64,000 nucleotides of DNA from Ambrosia x helenae (taxonomy: Eukaryota; Streptophyta; Magnoliopsida; Asterales; Asteraceae). Shown piece by piece: positions 10,013-21,061 of this stretch; within the stretch, counting starts at the first letter, position 1, and every line of letters starts with the position of its first letter. A program made the translations under genes and the position numbers. The notes under the pieces are model-generated. The model worked only from the letters and a program-made list of their open reading frames with translations, was not told the origin of the DNA and searched no databases. The stretch lies in contig CM061225.1 in assembly GCA_030844895.1 (NCBI GenBank), forward strand, positions 107,088,688 to 107,152,687. The letters are read 5' to 3'.

Positions 10013-13000
10013 TTTTTTTTTGAACGATCAACAAATTTTATTTCACCGAGCTAGCGGGAAGCTAGCAAAAAACACCTTACAATTGATAACAGCCACCAAA
10101 ACAGAGATAGACTACAAAAGATACATAATCACCAACCAATACTATTAATATTAAAGCTACACCATACGTTCCAATTGAGTGTAAGTTGCTTCGCTCTTGT
10201 TTTGATCCAAAATAGACTTAGCGTCTTGATGTCACCCAAAACTTTTGTGATTGAAACTTGACTTTGATTAAAAACCACCTCGTTCCTGTTCTTCCAAATG
10301 CACCAAATTGTAACCAAGCATATCGAATAAATCGCCTTTTTCCTGAATCTAGAACCACTAATAAACCGGTGGAGTTGAAGAAGATCTTTAAAATGGAAGG
10401 CGTATATCGGCCCGATTTTACACCATTGCGCCATGAGTTGCCAAACTGTTTGCGTAAAGGCACATGAGATGAAAAGATGATCCGTAGTCTCCGCAAATTC
10501 CCTGCAGAAAGGGCATAAATCCGTGCCCACATTGATGTTCCTGTGTAATAAAGCACTTCGAGTCGGAATCCTGTCTTGTTCGGCTTTCCATGCGAAAGTC
10601 GGCACCTTGTTCGGCACCCATGAACACTTGTCAACAATAAAATCTGCTGCCTCGAACCTGGATTCATGCAGACGCCTCTTCACAGCACCCACTGAAAACT
10701 GGCAGTCCCAACCCGAGCCCCAAACCCAACAGTCAGCCTCATCGGACAGAACAGGAGCCGTGATACAACCGTAAAATTGGTCCAGTTCTGCAAGTTCCTC
10801 AGCTGTAAAAACGTTGCGTTTCCATTCCCAAACCCACCCAAATCCGGTCGGAGAGACCCTATCAGCAACTGAAACCTTCTTGCGACGTTCAAGTGCAAAC
10901 AAATATGGGAATAGGACGACGAGTGGAATATCCAACGCCCAACTATCCAGCCAGAAAGACACACCCAACCCGCAACCCACAACCCCTTTAATAGCCCAAC
11001 CCACATCCATCCCACCCCGTTTCACCAACTCCATCGATTTATGTACTTGTTTCCATGGACCAGAAATAGTTAACCTAGTAGGAATCGGATTCCAGTCTCT
11101 ATTGGAGCTATGGATAGACCAAATCACATTTCTCCAAAGCGCACCAGAATCCGTTTTGAACCGCCACCACCACTTTGCCATCATTTCTAAGTTTGCGTCG
11201 AGAAGAGAACCAAAGACAAGACCACCATAATCAATCGGAGAACATACCCTATGCCAAACAACCCAATTCATACTCGCTTTGTCTTCCAAACCTCCCAAAA
11301 AAACACTCGCCTCATCTTATCTAGTTCATTAAGAATCCTTCCGGGGGCTTTAAACAATGTGAAGTAATACGTAGGTAAGGCATTAAGGACAGATTTTATA
11401 AGCGTTACCCGACCACCAAAAGACAACGTCTTCGCTTTCCAAGTAGTAAGTTTATTCCTAAACGCGTCCACCACCGGTTTTCGATGTTTACAAAGATTCA
11501 TATTCGCACCAACTTGTAGGCCAAGATAAATAAATGGAAACGATCCCGGCTTACACCTAAGTACTTCGGCCATAAACTGAACTTCACGGTTCGGAACACT
11601 CACCCCAAAAACGCTACACTTCCCCAAGTTTACCTTTAGGCCCGACACTAAGTGAAAGCACCGGAGTAAGCGTTTAAGGTTCCAAGCATTAGATAGTGAC
11701 CATTCACCAAGGAATACCACGTCATCCGCATATAAAAGATGTGATAATACGGTATTACTAGAGCCACATACAAGGCCACTAAACAAACCCACCTCGACCA
11801 CCCGCTTCATCACACACGATAGAGCTTCCATGGCAATTAGAAATAAGAAAGGAGAAATAGGGTCCCCTTGCCTAAGCCCGTAGCTGCAAGCAAATTCGTG
11901 AGTTGGCGAACGATTTAACAAAACCGAGGCTCTAGCCTAAGTGACAATTGTCATGACCCATTTACACCACCTACTCAGAAAATTCATTTGGGTCATAATC
12001 GACTCTAAAAATTCCCAACTCAATGAGTCGTAAGCTTTCTCGATATCCACCTTGAAGATCATACCTTCTCTTTTTTGTTTCTTCATCCACCCAATAACTT
12101 CGTTTAGCATCAACGGCCCATCTGTTATATTACGGCCAGAAAGGAAAGCCGATTGCTCGGGGGATATCAACTTTCCAACGACCGACTTGAGTCTAGACAC
12201 CAACACCTTGGAAAGGACTTTATTAATGCACCCGACCAAACTAATTGGACGATAGTCATTAAAACCCAACGGGTCCTTCTTCTTAGGAATTAACGCTATA
12301 AATGAAGACGCGCACCCGATTCAGCCCCGTTATGAAAATCATGGAAACGTCGGACAAAATCAGCCTCAAAACCACTCCAACACCTTTTAAGGAATCTAAA
12401 ATTGAACCCGTCCGGTCCCGGTGCCTTGTCGCCTTCACACTCCCAAACCGCATCCTTTATCTCTTGGTTAGAAAATGGTCTGCAAATGAATTCAGCATTA
12501 GAATCAGAAATTCTGATAATATTCGGACAAAGAAGCTTCGGACGAATCGGCATTGGCTCCTTAAATTTACTCTCAAAGAAAGTGAAAGCTCTTTCTTTTA
12601 TGAACGTAGGATTAGTGACCCAATCGCCCTCAACCATTAAACCATTAATCCTCTTACTTGAAGCGTTCGCATTAATAATCCCATGATAATACCGAGAATT
12701 TTCATCACCATCCGTAGCCCATTTCACCCTGCTTTTTGCCTAAGATCCGCTTGCTTGCGTCTATCAAACTCTAACATAAACGCCTTTGCTTGAGAATATG
12801 AACTAGACTCTTGGCTAGATAGATCCGTAGATTCAGCCAGCTTGTCGAACTTGTCCACCACCACTAAGTCAGATGGCCCAGAGAACTGAAACTGCTCACA
12901 TAACCCCATCACGAACTCCAAGAACCCAGGTAGTTCCAGCCATGAGTTAAAAAAGCGAAACGGTATGTGGCCAAAGTCCGTAGCCACCACTGATAACGTT

Positions 13001-13106
13001 ACAGGACTATGATCAGAAAACAATCTAGAGAGGGCCGTAATTGAAGCATCACTCCATTTCGTCTTAAACGCGTCGCAAACCAAGAACCTGTCTAACTTGC
13101 TAAACT
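10013..13106 (-). mobile_element. L1-type LINE, 5'-truncated, minus strand
   Basis: Flanked by the 8-bp target-site duplication TATTGTGC (10005-10012 and 13107-13114). The 3' end is a poly(A) tail seen as T-run at 10013-10021, preceded on the minus strand by TTGTTGATCGTT, the same 3' end as the full-length LINE at 44874-50646. The 5' end begins within the last part of the endonuclease domain, a typical truncation by incomplete reverse transcription. It is inserted 0.5 kb past the RLP pseudogene. Its 5' third is also found at 19156-19928. Confidence 0.9.
10129..13083 (-). pseudogene. LINE ORF2 (endonuclease end, reverse transcriptase, zf-RVT), broken
   Basis: Decayed ORF2 in five overlapping or adjacent frames (13083-12724, 12727-12296, 12269-11937, 11921-11268, 11298-10129). 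In order: end of endonuclease (LFSDHSPVTL), linker, RT fingers (GDKAPGPDGFN, DYRPISLVGCINK), palm (DIEKAYDSLSW, QGDPISPFLF, LLYADDVVF), thumb, and a C-terminal zinc-binding zf-RVT region (WKAEQDRIPTRSALL ... CPFCREFAETTDHLFISC). Frame changes occur near 12725, 12280, 11930 and 11285. A 96-bp in-frame deletion lies in the linker compared with the copy at 19149-19904. The enzyme would nick DNA and copy the LINE RNA at the target; this copy cannot. Confidence 0.9.
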
Positions 13107-13290
13107 TATTGTGCTATAGCCTCTGGTCTTTGATTAGTTCTATCGGTTGAGTAGATGAACAAGTGTACAAAACTTGAGATATTTTGTTAATAAATTTTAA
13201 TGGGTAAAACTGTAAAAAAAAAAAATTGGCTATTGATTGGAAAGTGTAACAGAAATTAGTTCCTTTTTGGATTGGAGTAATGGAAATAAA

Positions 13291-13650
13291 TAATCCCAAC
13301 TATTGACTATTGGCCAATAACGTCCCAACTATGAAAATAACCACTAGTGGTCCCAACTTTCGACATATTGGCCACCAATGGTCCCGGTCAGTCTGATCAC
13401 TAACTCCGTTAGTGCGATGCTGATGTGACATGCCACGTAGGATCATTTTGCCACCTCGGATCATTTTGCCACTTAGGATGCCACGCAGGATCATTTGCCA
13501 CCTAAGCATGCCACATCAGCATCACACTAACGGAGTTAGCCTCAGTTAGTTTGGGACTGTTGGTGGCCAATATGTCGAAAGTTGGGACCGCTAGTGGTTA
13601 TTTTCGTAGTTAGGACTGTTATTGGCCAATAATCAATAGTTAGGACTATG
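13291..13650. mobile_element. Foldback MITE, copy A
   Basis: Two long inverted arms (about 130 bp) begin with CCCAACTATTGACTATTGGCC and its near reverse complement and continue to AACTCCGTTAGTG / CACTAACGGAGTT. They enclose short repeats of GCCACGTAGGATCATTTTGCC. Copies B (20109-20491) and C (27062-27303) share arms and core. No coding capacity. Boundaries are set by arm similarity; a TSD could not be fixed, so the superfamily is open (Mutator-like foldback is possible). Confidence 0.75.
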
Positions 13651-14214
13651 GTGTTGGTCAAAATTTTATTGTTAACCTTTCGGTTAACAAATTTTGATTG
13701 GTGAATGTATACAAGTGATCCGAGGTGAAAGAAACAACATAAATCATGGGGGTTAAGAATGGTAGGAGGAGAGTAAAACAGGATCCAAATATTGAATCAG
13801 AGCCTTAGAGGGCTAGCTTTTTAATTCCCTTCTTACTCATAAACTTATTCCAATTTACTGGACCAAGGTCCACTTAGATAGCCCATTTAAATATGATTTT
13901 GTTTGCCCAAATAATGAATTATAACCTGTTTGTATACCTGATTAAGATCAAATGATTGATTGCTTCTTGTTGCTTCGCCACATGCATCACCAATAATTCT
14001 GATTGTTGAGTATTAGTCCGTTGGTAAAGTTCTAATTATATTATGATATAAAGATTTATATAAATTACCATTGAAGATTTATTAGCGTTAGCGGGTCATT
14101 AGCATCCAATCGTCTCATGTTTAGCTTAGTTACAACATTTTAACTCATTTCCTCTATACCCTACCATTTATGACATAACTAATATCTAATAAAACCTATA
14201 CAAAACAAATGGAA
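13651..14214. other. Unassigned AT-rich segment of duplicated block A
   Basis: No ORF, domain or repeat end recognised. It is near identical to 20492-21055 and belongs to the duplicated block. Confidence 0.5.
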
Positions 14215-14771
14215 CACCTGTCTAGGTGTGTTCATGAGCTGAGCCGAATCAGGGCAAGCTCAGGCTCAGCTAGGATTTGAAATCGAGCTGAAAATCTAAC
14301 CTCGATCTTGGCTTGGTTTTTAACCGAGCCGGCTTAGATTGGTTTTTGGTTTGGCTCAAATTTAAAAAGAAAAACTAAAAATAGATTTAAAATTCGATAG
14401 TCTCTCAATAGTTCAAAAGAACACATTCACCGACAAAGCACATTATAAGTTCATCAGCATACGAAATAACTCCCAAATTATATGCGATAGATGTCCAATT
14501 GCACTCCTAAATACTAACATGTTTGAAATTAGAATCACTATTAAATTTAATAACTTAGGTCGTCGAATAATTATCATTATGATACGGTTTATTAAAATAA
14601 CTTGGTTACTGTTAAATTCAATCCCAAACACACGATCATCATGCTATCTTAACAACTATTAAAGATGTAACACCCCCCCCCCCTTAACATTTTTATACTC
14701 CTTCCGTCATATTTTAAATGTCATGGGCCCACAAACACATATTAAGAAATCTTTTATTGTATGTTGTAAAA
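14215..14771. mobile_element. hAT-like element, left part, copy A (truncated)
   Basis: Starts near CTAGGTGTGTTCATGAGCTGAG, with repeated GAGCCGAGC-type motifs in the first 130 bp. The same left end is at 21062, where a right end with mirrored GAGC motifs is also kept. In copy A the right end is missing because homology stops at 15436. A C9-10 homopolymer lies near 14673. Confidence 0.4.
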
Positions 14772-15421
14772 TCTATACATATAATAAACCAAAGCCATTT
14801 TAATGACATGGCACTCAAAGAGGGTATTCTTTTCATTAAGTGTGTCATGTGTCATGTGCCAAGGGCTTTATTTTAGGAAAATAATAATTTAAAATTTAAA
14901 AACAAAATTAGATTTTTATTTCTAATGTTTCCTCTCATAACTATTAAACGTTAATATCTTTTATATACGAGATTTTTTAAAGAAAAAAATTACACCAAAT
15001 TAACGAGCGTTTTATTATCTTTCCAATGGGTACCATAGTGCTATATAAAAAACGGAGAAAAAACGACTATTTTTTTGTGTGGTTTTGTTCATACAGGAAA
15101 AAAACACAAAGTGTTCTGGTTATTCATTAATCATGTATAAGCAAGTCATTAGTTATGTTCAAACCAGTAAATATGAATTTTATTTACAACATGTGTTAGC
15201 ATTGGAGTTGTACATTGTTTTAGGTTAGGTTTTAATATTAGAGTTATACATTGTTTAAGGTTATGCACTAACATTGGAGATATATTGTTAATTCTTTTAG
15301 GTTAAGTGCTACCCGAAGCTTTCCTGCATGTAACTGTAAAACGCATCAGTCTATTTCAGATGTAAAATTGATATTTCAAATTAGACTTCTCAACCCGGGA
15401 CGCTCCCGGGATATAATCTAG
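14772..15421 (+). mobile_element. Non-autonomous Helitron, copy A, 650 bp
   Basis: Begins TCTATACATATAATAAACC after an A and ends with a hairpin (CCCGGGACGCTCCCGGG) followed by ATATAATCTAG and a T. These are the Helitron signatures: 5' TC, 3' hairpin, CTRR end, insertion between A and T, no TSD. No Rep/helicase coding. Copies B (21620-22263) and C (28392-29080) have the same ends. Confidence 0.85.
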
Positions 15422-15436
15422 TGACAATAATATACT

Positions 15437-16974
15437 TCAGTGAAGTTAAAAAAACCTAGTGGAGCGCCCACTCCCCCCTTACATCTAATCGTATAAGATT
15501 ACATCTGATATGTCATCAATCTACATAAGAGTTTAAAAATGGACAGAAAACTGTTGTGGGTCAACCCAACATGACCATTTTATCCACTAACACCAAATAA
15601 AATCTCAAACACAATGTGATGACTGTAATCAATGCTGATTAGTTAAAAGTGTATTAAAAAAATCATCAATGAGTTTATCCATGAATCCAATGTTATGAGT
15701 GTAGAATAATGTAGATTGGCAGGTAGAGCATTTCAGAAAATTATTTAACACAATCTTCATGAGAAAATAAATCATCAAAATCATTTTTAAAAATAAGAAC
15801 AACTCACTGTCATGTGATATATGATGAGTCACTTTAGTTTAAGCATTTCATCGAGCAGTTTGTGTGCATCTTCAAACCTAAATTACATATAACGACATAA
15901 ACATAATGTGATAATAGCCTAATACATGCAAACATGAATACAACAGCCAAAACACATTTACACACAACAAGTATATACGTAACGTTAACACTTATAAAAG
16001 CCATATTTAAAAACGAAAAATTATGAGAAATCAAAACCAAAACCTAATACGATTTGTGAAAGATGGTAAGATTATACCGCACACGGAATCGCACCATAAA
16101 AAGTGGCCAAAGCAGTGTCGGAGGAATCGAGCGATGACGCATGGTGCTGATGGTTGAGATGTATGGTTGAAGGAATATCTCAAAATCGTATAGGAAGGGT
16201 CAAATTAGGGGGAAGGGAATCAGTGGGCGGGATATAATGGAGGGAATTTATAATTTTCATTTTGAATTCTTTAATTAAATTTTATCAATATTATACATGA
16301 TTTGTATAACAATTTATATGTAACTGACACATCTTAATAATAAACTTTCACCAGAAGCCAGGGATCATGGTAGTTAATAAATCCTGAGGAAGGTTCTTGT
16401 ACAAATAATTCGTATCCTATAAGTAGCCCTTAACATAAGAAGTGAAGGAGGATATTTTTTTAGTTTTTTTTTTTTTGAATTTTTTTTTCATATTGTTAAC
16501 CATGTACTTAGTACTAAAATTTAAAAATAAATTGTTGTAGAGTAATTACGTAATTACGCTATTTTTTTGTATTGTTCATTTGGAAATCATGTTTAAGCAA
16601 TTGGGGAAAAAAATTTCCCCTTCATTTCTCATGTTTAGGAGGTTAAGCCTATTTGTATTTAATCTTTACTCAATAAATCCTATTATACTTTAGTGAACTA
16701 TAGTAATTTATATAAGTCTTGAGAAATCACGCTATATATGTGTATAGGTTATTTTATAAAAAAAATGTTTATAGAAGTTAATTTATTTGTAAAACTTTAT
16801 TTTACTTAATATTTTTCTTTAATTTAAATTTAGAAAAAAAACACTAATATATTTTTTCTACTCCCACTACTACCTTGAGGATATTCCACAGACATATCCC
16901 TACTCTCATCGCATTTGTAGTAGCTTCCATTTTTCAAATAAGTTTTGTGTTAATGCAGTGAGATTGTAGCCAAG
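15437..16974. other. Unassigned AT-rich intergenic DNA
   Basis: No convincing ORF, splice pattern or transposon end. Short open frames on the minus strand (15629-16040) lack recognisable domains and have AT-driven composition. Poly-T runs near 16457-16490. Confidence 0.5.
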
Positions 16975-18230
16975 ATCATATATGTTTTAATAGACTATAT
17001 TGGGTTTTAATTGATCTAATTGATCACAATGGACGATAGTAGATCGTTTAAGTCTTAATGGACTAATATTGGGCCGTAGTGGACCATAATGGAGAATAGT
17101 AGATCGCATAAGTCATATTTGGCCTTAATGGATCATAATTGACGATAGTAGATTGTATAAGTCTTATTGGGCCATATTGGGTCTTAATGGACCGCAATGG
17201 AGAATAGTATATAGTATAAGTCTTAATGGATTATATTGGGCCTTAGTAGGCCACAATAAAGAATAGTAGATCATATATGTCTTAATGGACTATATTGGGC
17301 CTTAGTGATCCATAATAGAGAATAGTGTATCATGTATGTTTTAATGGACCATATTGGGCCTTAATAAATCACAATGCACGATAGTAAATAATATATGTCT
17401 GAATGGACCATATTGGGCCTCAGTGGACCACAATAGAGAATAGTAGATCCTATATGTCTTAATGGACCATATTAGGCCTCAATGGCTCACAATGGACAGT
17501 AGTCGATCATATAAGTCTTAATAGACCATATTGGGCCTTAACGAGTCACAATGGATAATGTAGGTCATACATGTCTCAATGGACCATATTGGGTCTTAAT
17601 GGATCACAATAGACGATAATAGATCGTATTAGTCTTGATGGGCCATATTGGGCCTTAATGAATCACAATGGAGAACAACAGATCGTATACGTCTTACAAG
17701 ATTATATTGGGCCTTAGTGGACCGCAATAGAGAATAGTTGATTATATATGTCTTAATGGACCATATTGGGTCATAATGGATCACAATGGACAATAGTTGT
17801 TCAGGGATGTCTTAATGGATCATATTGGGCCTTAATGAATCATAATCAAGGATTTGAATTTTGGTTTTGGTTTTGGGTAATGAAAATACCGGTATCAAAC
17901 GATAGTGGGTCATATGTTATATATGTCTTAATGGACCATAACAAGAGTTAATAGATCACAATGTATAATAGTAGATCATAAATGTCTTAATGTACTAAAT
18001 TTGGCCTTAATGGGTCACATTAAAAAAATACTAGATCATATATGTCTTAGAGATGAACTCGGTACCAAGTCGTATCGAACCGATCCCAATATCGAAAATA
18101 CCGATACCCATTTTCGCCAAAACTTAGTATCAAATCTATATGTCTTAATAGACCTTATTAGGCGGTAATAGGTCACAATGGAGAATAGTTGATCAAATTT
18201 AGGGTCATAATGGATAATAGTTTTTCAAAA
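16975..18230 (+). repeat. Degenerate minisatellite, ~59-bp unit, about 20 copies
   Basis: Units read approximately TCTTAATGGACCATATTGGG + CCTTAATGGATCACAATGGA + GAATAGTAGATCATATATG, repeating head to tail with scattered substitutions. Two interruptions (about 17847-17905 and 18048-18135) carry unrelated CGGTACC / ATACCGGTATC sequence. No ORF spans the array. Confidence 0.85.
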
Positions 18231-18380
18231 TTAGGGATGTGCTTTTCGGTACTGAAAATAGTGGTCCCGAACCACTACCGAATCATTTTCAGTACCAAGT
18301 TTTGGTGATTTTTGGTACTAGTATGTTCGGTACCATACCAGTTTGGTTCGTTATGGTACCGTTTGGACCAACCCTAATCC
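18231..18380 (+). mobile_element. hAT-like subterminal fragment rich in CGGTACC motifs
   Basis: TTAGGGATGTGC followed by repeated GGTACC/GGTACT/CGGTA motifs resembles the end of a hAT MITE. Only one end is visible, so the call is weak. Confidence 0.3.
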
Positions 18381-18560
18381 ATTCAATTCTAAGAGCAAAA
18401 AAATCATCTACACATATATGATGCGTATTGGCCAATACAGATTATACAGGGGGTCTTGAAAATAGAAAGGCCCATATATGTCAAATCCACAAGTAAAACG
18501 TTGTACTAATACGACCCGTATTGACCACATCATAAATACTTGGAATAGCTCAATAGTTGT

Positions 18561-18862
18561 CCATAATCTAATTCTGCTCGCGTACATTTAGATGCAAGCT
18601 TCTAAAATAACAACTGCATTTAATGCATTTAACTTTCAACATGCAACCCTTTAAAATAAGAGTTGCGTTTAAATTTTCTCAATGCAACATTTTTAACAAA
18701 AGTTGCAAATTTAAGATAGTTTTGCAACTTTTTGTCAAAAAGGTTGCATTAAATCTTCTAATGCAACCTTTTATGTTTAGTGAAGTTGCATTAAAATCAA
18801 ATGCAACTCATCTAGAAAAGGTTGCTTCTAAAAAGTTGCATTAGACCTATTTTCTAGTAGTG
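18561..18862 (-). mobile_element. CACTA (En/Spm) element terminus, truncated
   Basis: Ends with CCTATTTTCTAGTAGTG (18846-18862), the reverse complement of CACTACTAGAAAATAGG, a canonical CACTA terminus. The preceding 250 bp hold many GTTGCA / TGCAAC and AAAAGGTTGCAT subterminal repeats, as expected for transposase-binding sites. No opposite terminus and no transposase were found in the window. Confidence 0.7.
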
Positions 18863-19148
18863 TCTATATCTTTATTTAGAAAACCAATCATATTACTAGT
18901 TAAAAGAAAGAACTGAGACATATGTACCGTGCAAATCTCTATTTGCTACATCAACTTCTGAGCAGTCCTTCTGAACTGTGAAAATAACAAAGTTTACAAT
19001 AACAACAAAAATGAAACTGGTATTTATGTTTTTATGTTTTATTATTTACATACTAACCTTTGCTCCAATTTTTTTCGGTATTTTCTTTATAAGGTTAAAT
19101 CATTTTGATTATTTCTAATTGAAACATAAGTTAAAGCTATAAGTTGCT
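18863..19148. other. Unassigned spacer
   Basis: AT-rich, no feature recognised; ends at the left breakpoint of duplicated block B. Confidence 0.5.
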
Positions 19149-19928
19149 TTAGATTCTTTCACACTCCCAAACCGCATCCTTTATCTCTTGGTTAGAAAAC
19201 GGTCTGCAAATGAATTCAGCATCAGAATCAGAAATTCTGTTAATATTCGGACAAAGAAGCTTCGGACGAATCGGCATTGGCTCCTTAAATTTACTCTCAA
19301 AGAAACTGAAAGCTCTATCTTTTATGAACGTAGGATTAGTGACCCAATTTCCCTCAACCATTAAACCATTAATCCTCTTACTTGAAGCGTTCGCATTAAT
19401 AATCCCATGATAATACCGAGAATTTTCATCACCATCCGTAGCCCGTTTCACCCTGGCTTTTTGCCTAAGATCCGCTTGCTTGCGTCTATCAAACTCTAAC
19501 ATAAACGCCTTTGCTTCATAATATGAACTAGACTCTTGGCTAGATAGATCCCTAGATTCGCCCAGCTTGTCGAACTTGTCCACCACCACTTTCATCTGAT
19601 TATAAGTTACTTTCAACTTAGCCTTCTCAACAGCAACCCACTCTTTTATCCTCCTTTTCAAGAACTTAAGTTTCGTAACCACCGCTAAGTCAGGCGGCCC
19701 AGAGAACTGAAATTGCTCACATAACCCCATCACGAACTCCAAGAACCCAGGTAGTTCCAGCCATGAGTTAAAAAAGCGAAACGGTATGTGGCCGAAGTCC
19801 GTAGCCACCACTGATAACGTTACAGGACTATGATCAGAAAACAATCTAGAGAGGGCCGTAATTGAAGCATCACTCCACTTCGTCTTAAACGCGTCGCAAA
19901 CCAAGAACCTGTCTAACTTGCTAAACTT
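19149..19928 (-). pseudogene. LINE ORF2 5' fragment in duplicated block B
   Basis: Open minus-strand frame of 251 codons (19904-19149) homologous to 13083-12433 of the LINE at 10013-13106. It contains the endonuclease end (LFSDHSPVTL), the linker and the start of the RT region (FICRPFSNQEIKDAVWECE), then stops at the block breakpoint. It keeps 32 codons (19592-19687) that copy A has lost. The 5' LINE junction and mutated target site (TTTTGTGC) follow at about 19929-19936, so the duplication copied the LINE after insertion rather than representing a new insertion. Confidence 0.85.
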
Positions 19929-20108
19929 TTTGTGCTATAGCCTCTGGTCTTTGATTAGTTCTGTCGGTTGAGTAGATGAACAAGTGTACAAAACTTGAGA
20001 TATTTTGTTAATAAATTTTAATGGGTAAAACTGTAAAAAAATTTGGCTATTGATTGGAAAGTGTAACAGAAATTAGTTCCTTTTTGGATTGGAGTAATGG
20101 AAATAAAT

Positions 20109-20491
20109 AATCCCAACTATTGACTATTGGCCAATAACGTCCCAACTATGAAAATAACCACTAGCGGTCCCAACTTTCGACATATTGGCCACCAATGGTC
20201 CCGGTTAGTCTGATCACTAACTCCGTTAGTGCGATGCTGACGTGGCATGCCACGTAAGATGCCACGTAGGATCATTTTGCCACCTAGGATGCCACGTAGG
20301 ATCATTTTTCCACTTAGGATGCCACGCAGGATCATTTGCCACTTAAGCATGCCACATCAGCATCACACTAACGGAGTTAGCCTCAGTTAGTTTGGGACCA
20401 TTGGTGGCCAATATGTCAAAAGTTGGGACCGCTAGTGGTTATTTTCGTAGTTAGGACTGTTATTGGCCAATAATCAATAGTTAGGACTATG
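20109..20491. mobile_element. Foldback MITE, copy B
   Basis: Same arms as copy A with a longer core: extra GCCACGTAGGATCATTTTGCC units give about 22 bp more. Inherited with block B. Confidence 0.75.
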
Positions 20492-21061
20492 GTGTTGGTC
20501 AAAATTTTATTGTTAACCTTTCGGTTAACGAATTTTGATTGGTGAATGTATACAAGTGATCTGAGGTGAAAGAAACAATATAAATCATGGGGGTTAAGAA
20601 TGGTAGGAGGAGAGTAAAACATGATCCAAATATTGAATCAAAGCCTTAGAGGGCTAGCTTTTTAATTCCCTTCTTACTCATAAACTTGTTCCAATTTACT
20701 GGACCAAGGTCCACTTAGATAGTCCATTTAAATATGATTTTGTTAGCCCAAATAATGAATTATAACCTGTTTGTATACCTGATTAAGATCAAATGATTGA
20801 TTGCTTCTTGTTGCTTCGCCACCTGCATCATCAATAATTCTCATTGTTGAGTATTAGTCCGTTGGTAAAGTTCTAATTATATTATGATATAAAGATTTAT
20901 ATAAATTACCATTGAAGATTTATTAGCGTTAGCGGGTCATTAGCATCCAATCGTCTCATGTTTAGCTTAGTTACAACATTTTAACTCATTTCCTCTATAC
21001 CCTACCATTTATGACATAACTAATATCTAATAAAACCTATACAAAACGAATGGAGCACCTG

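Larger units (their letters stand above)
12433..15436. repeat. Duplicated block A (LINE 5' part to Helitron)
   Basis: About 3.0 kb strongly similar to 19156-22278 in the same orientation. It spans the 5' portion of the LINE, its 5' junction and target site, the foldback MITE, a hAT-like end and a Helitron. Homology starts at TTCACACTCCCAAACCGC and ends at TAATATACT. Confidence 0.9.

Noticed and set aside
16975..18230. CRISPR-like regular repeats
   Set aside because: Units are contiguous and degenerate with no unique spacers or leader; it is a minisatellite in plant DNA.
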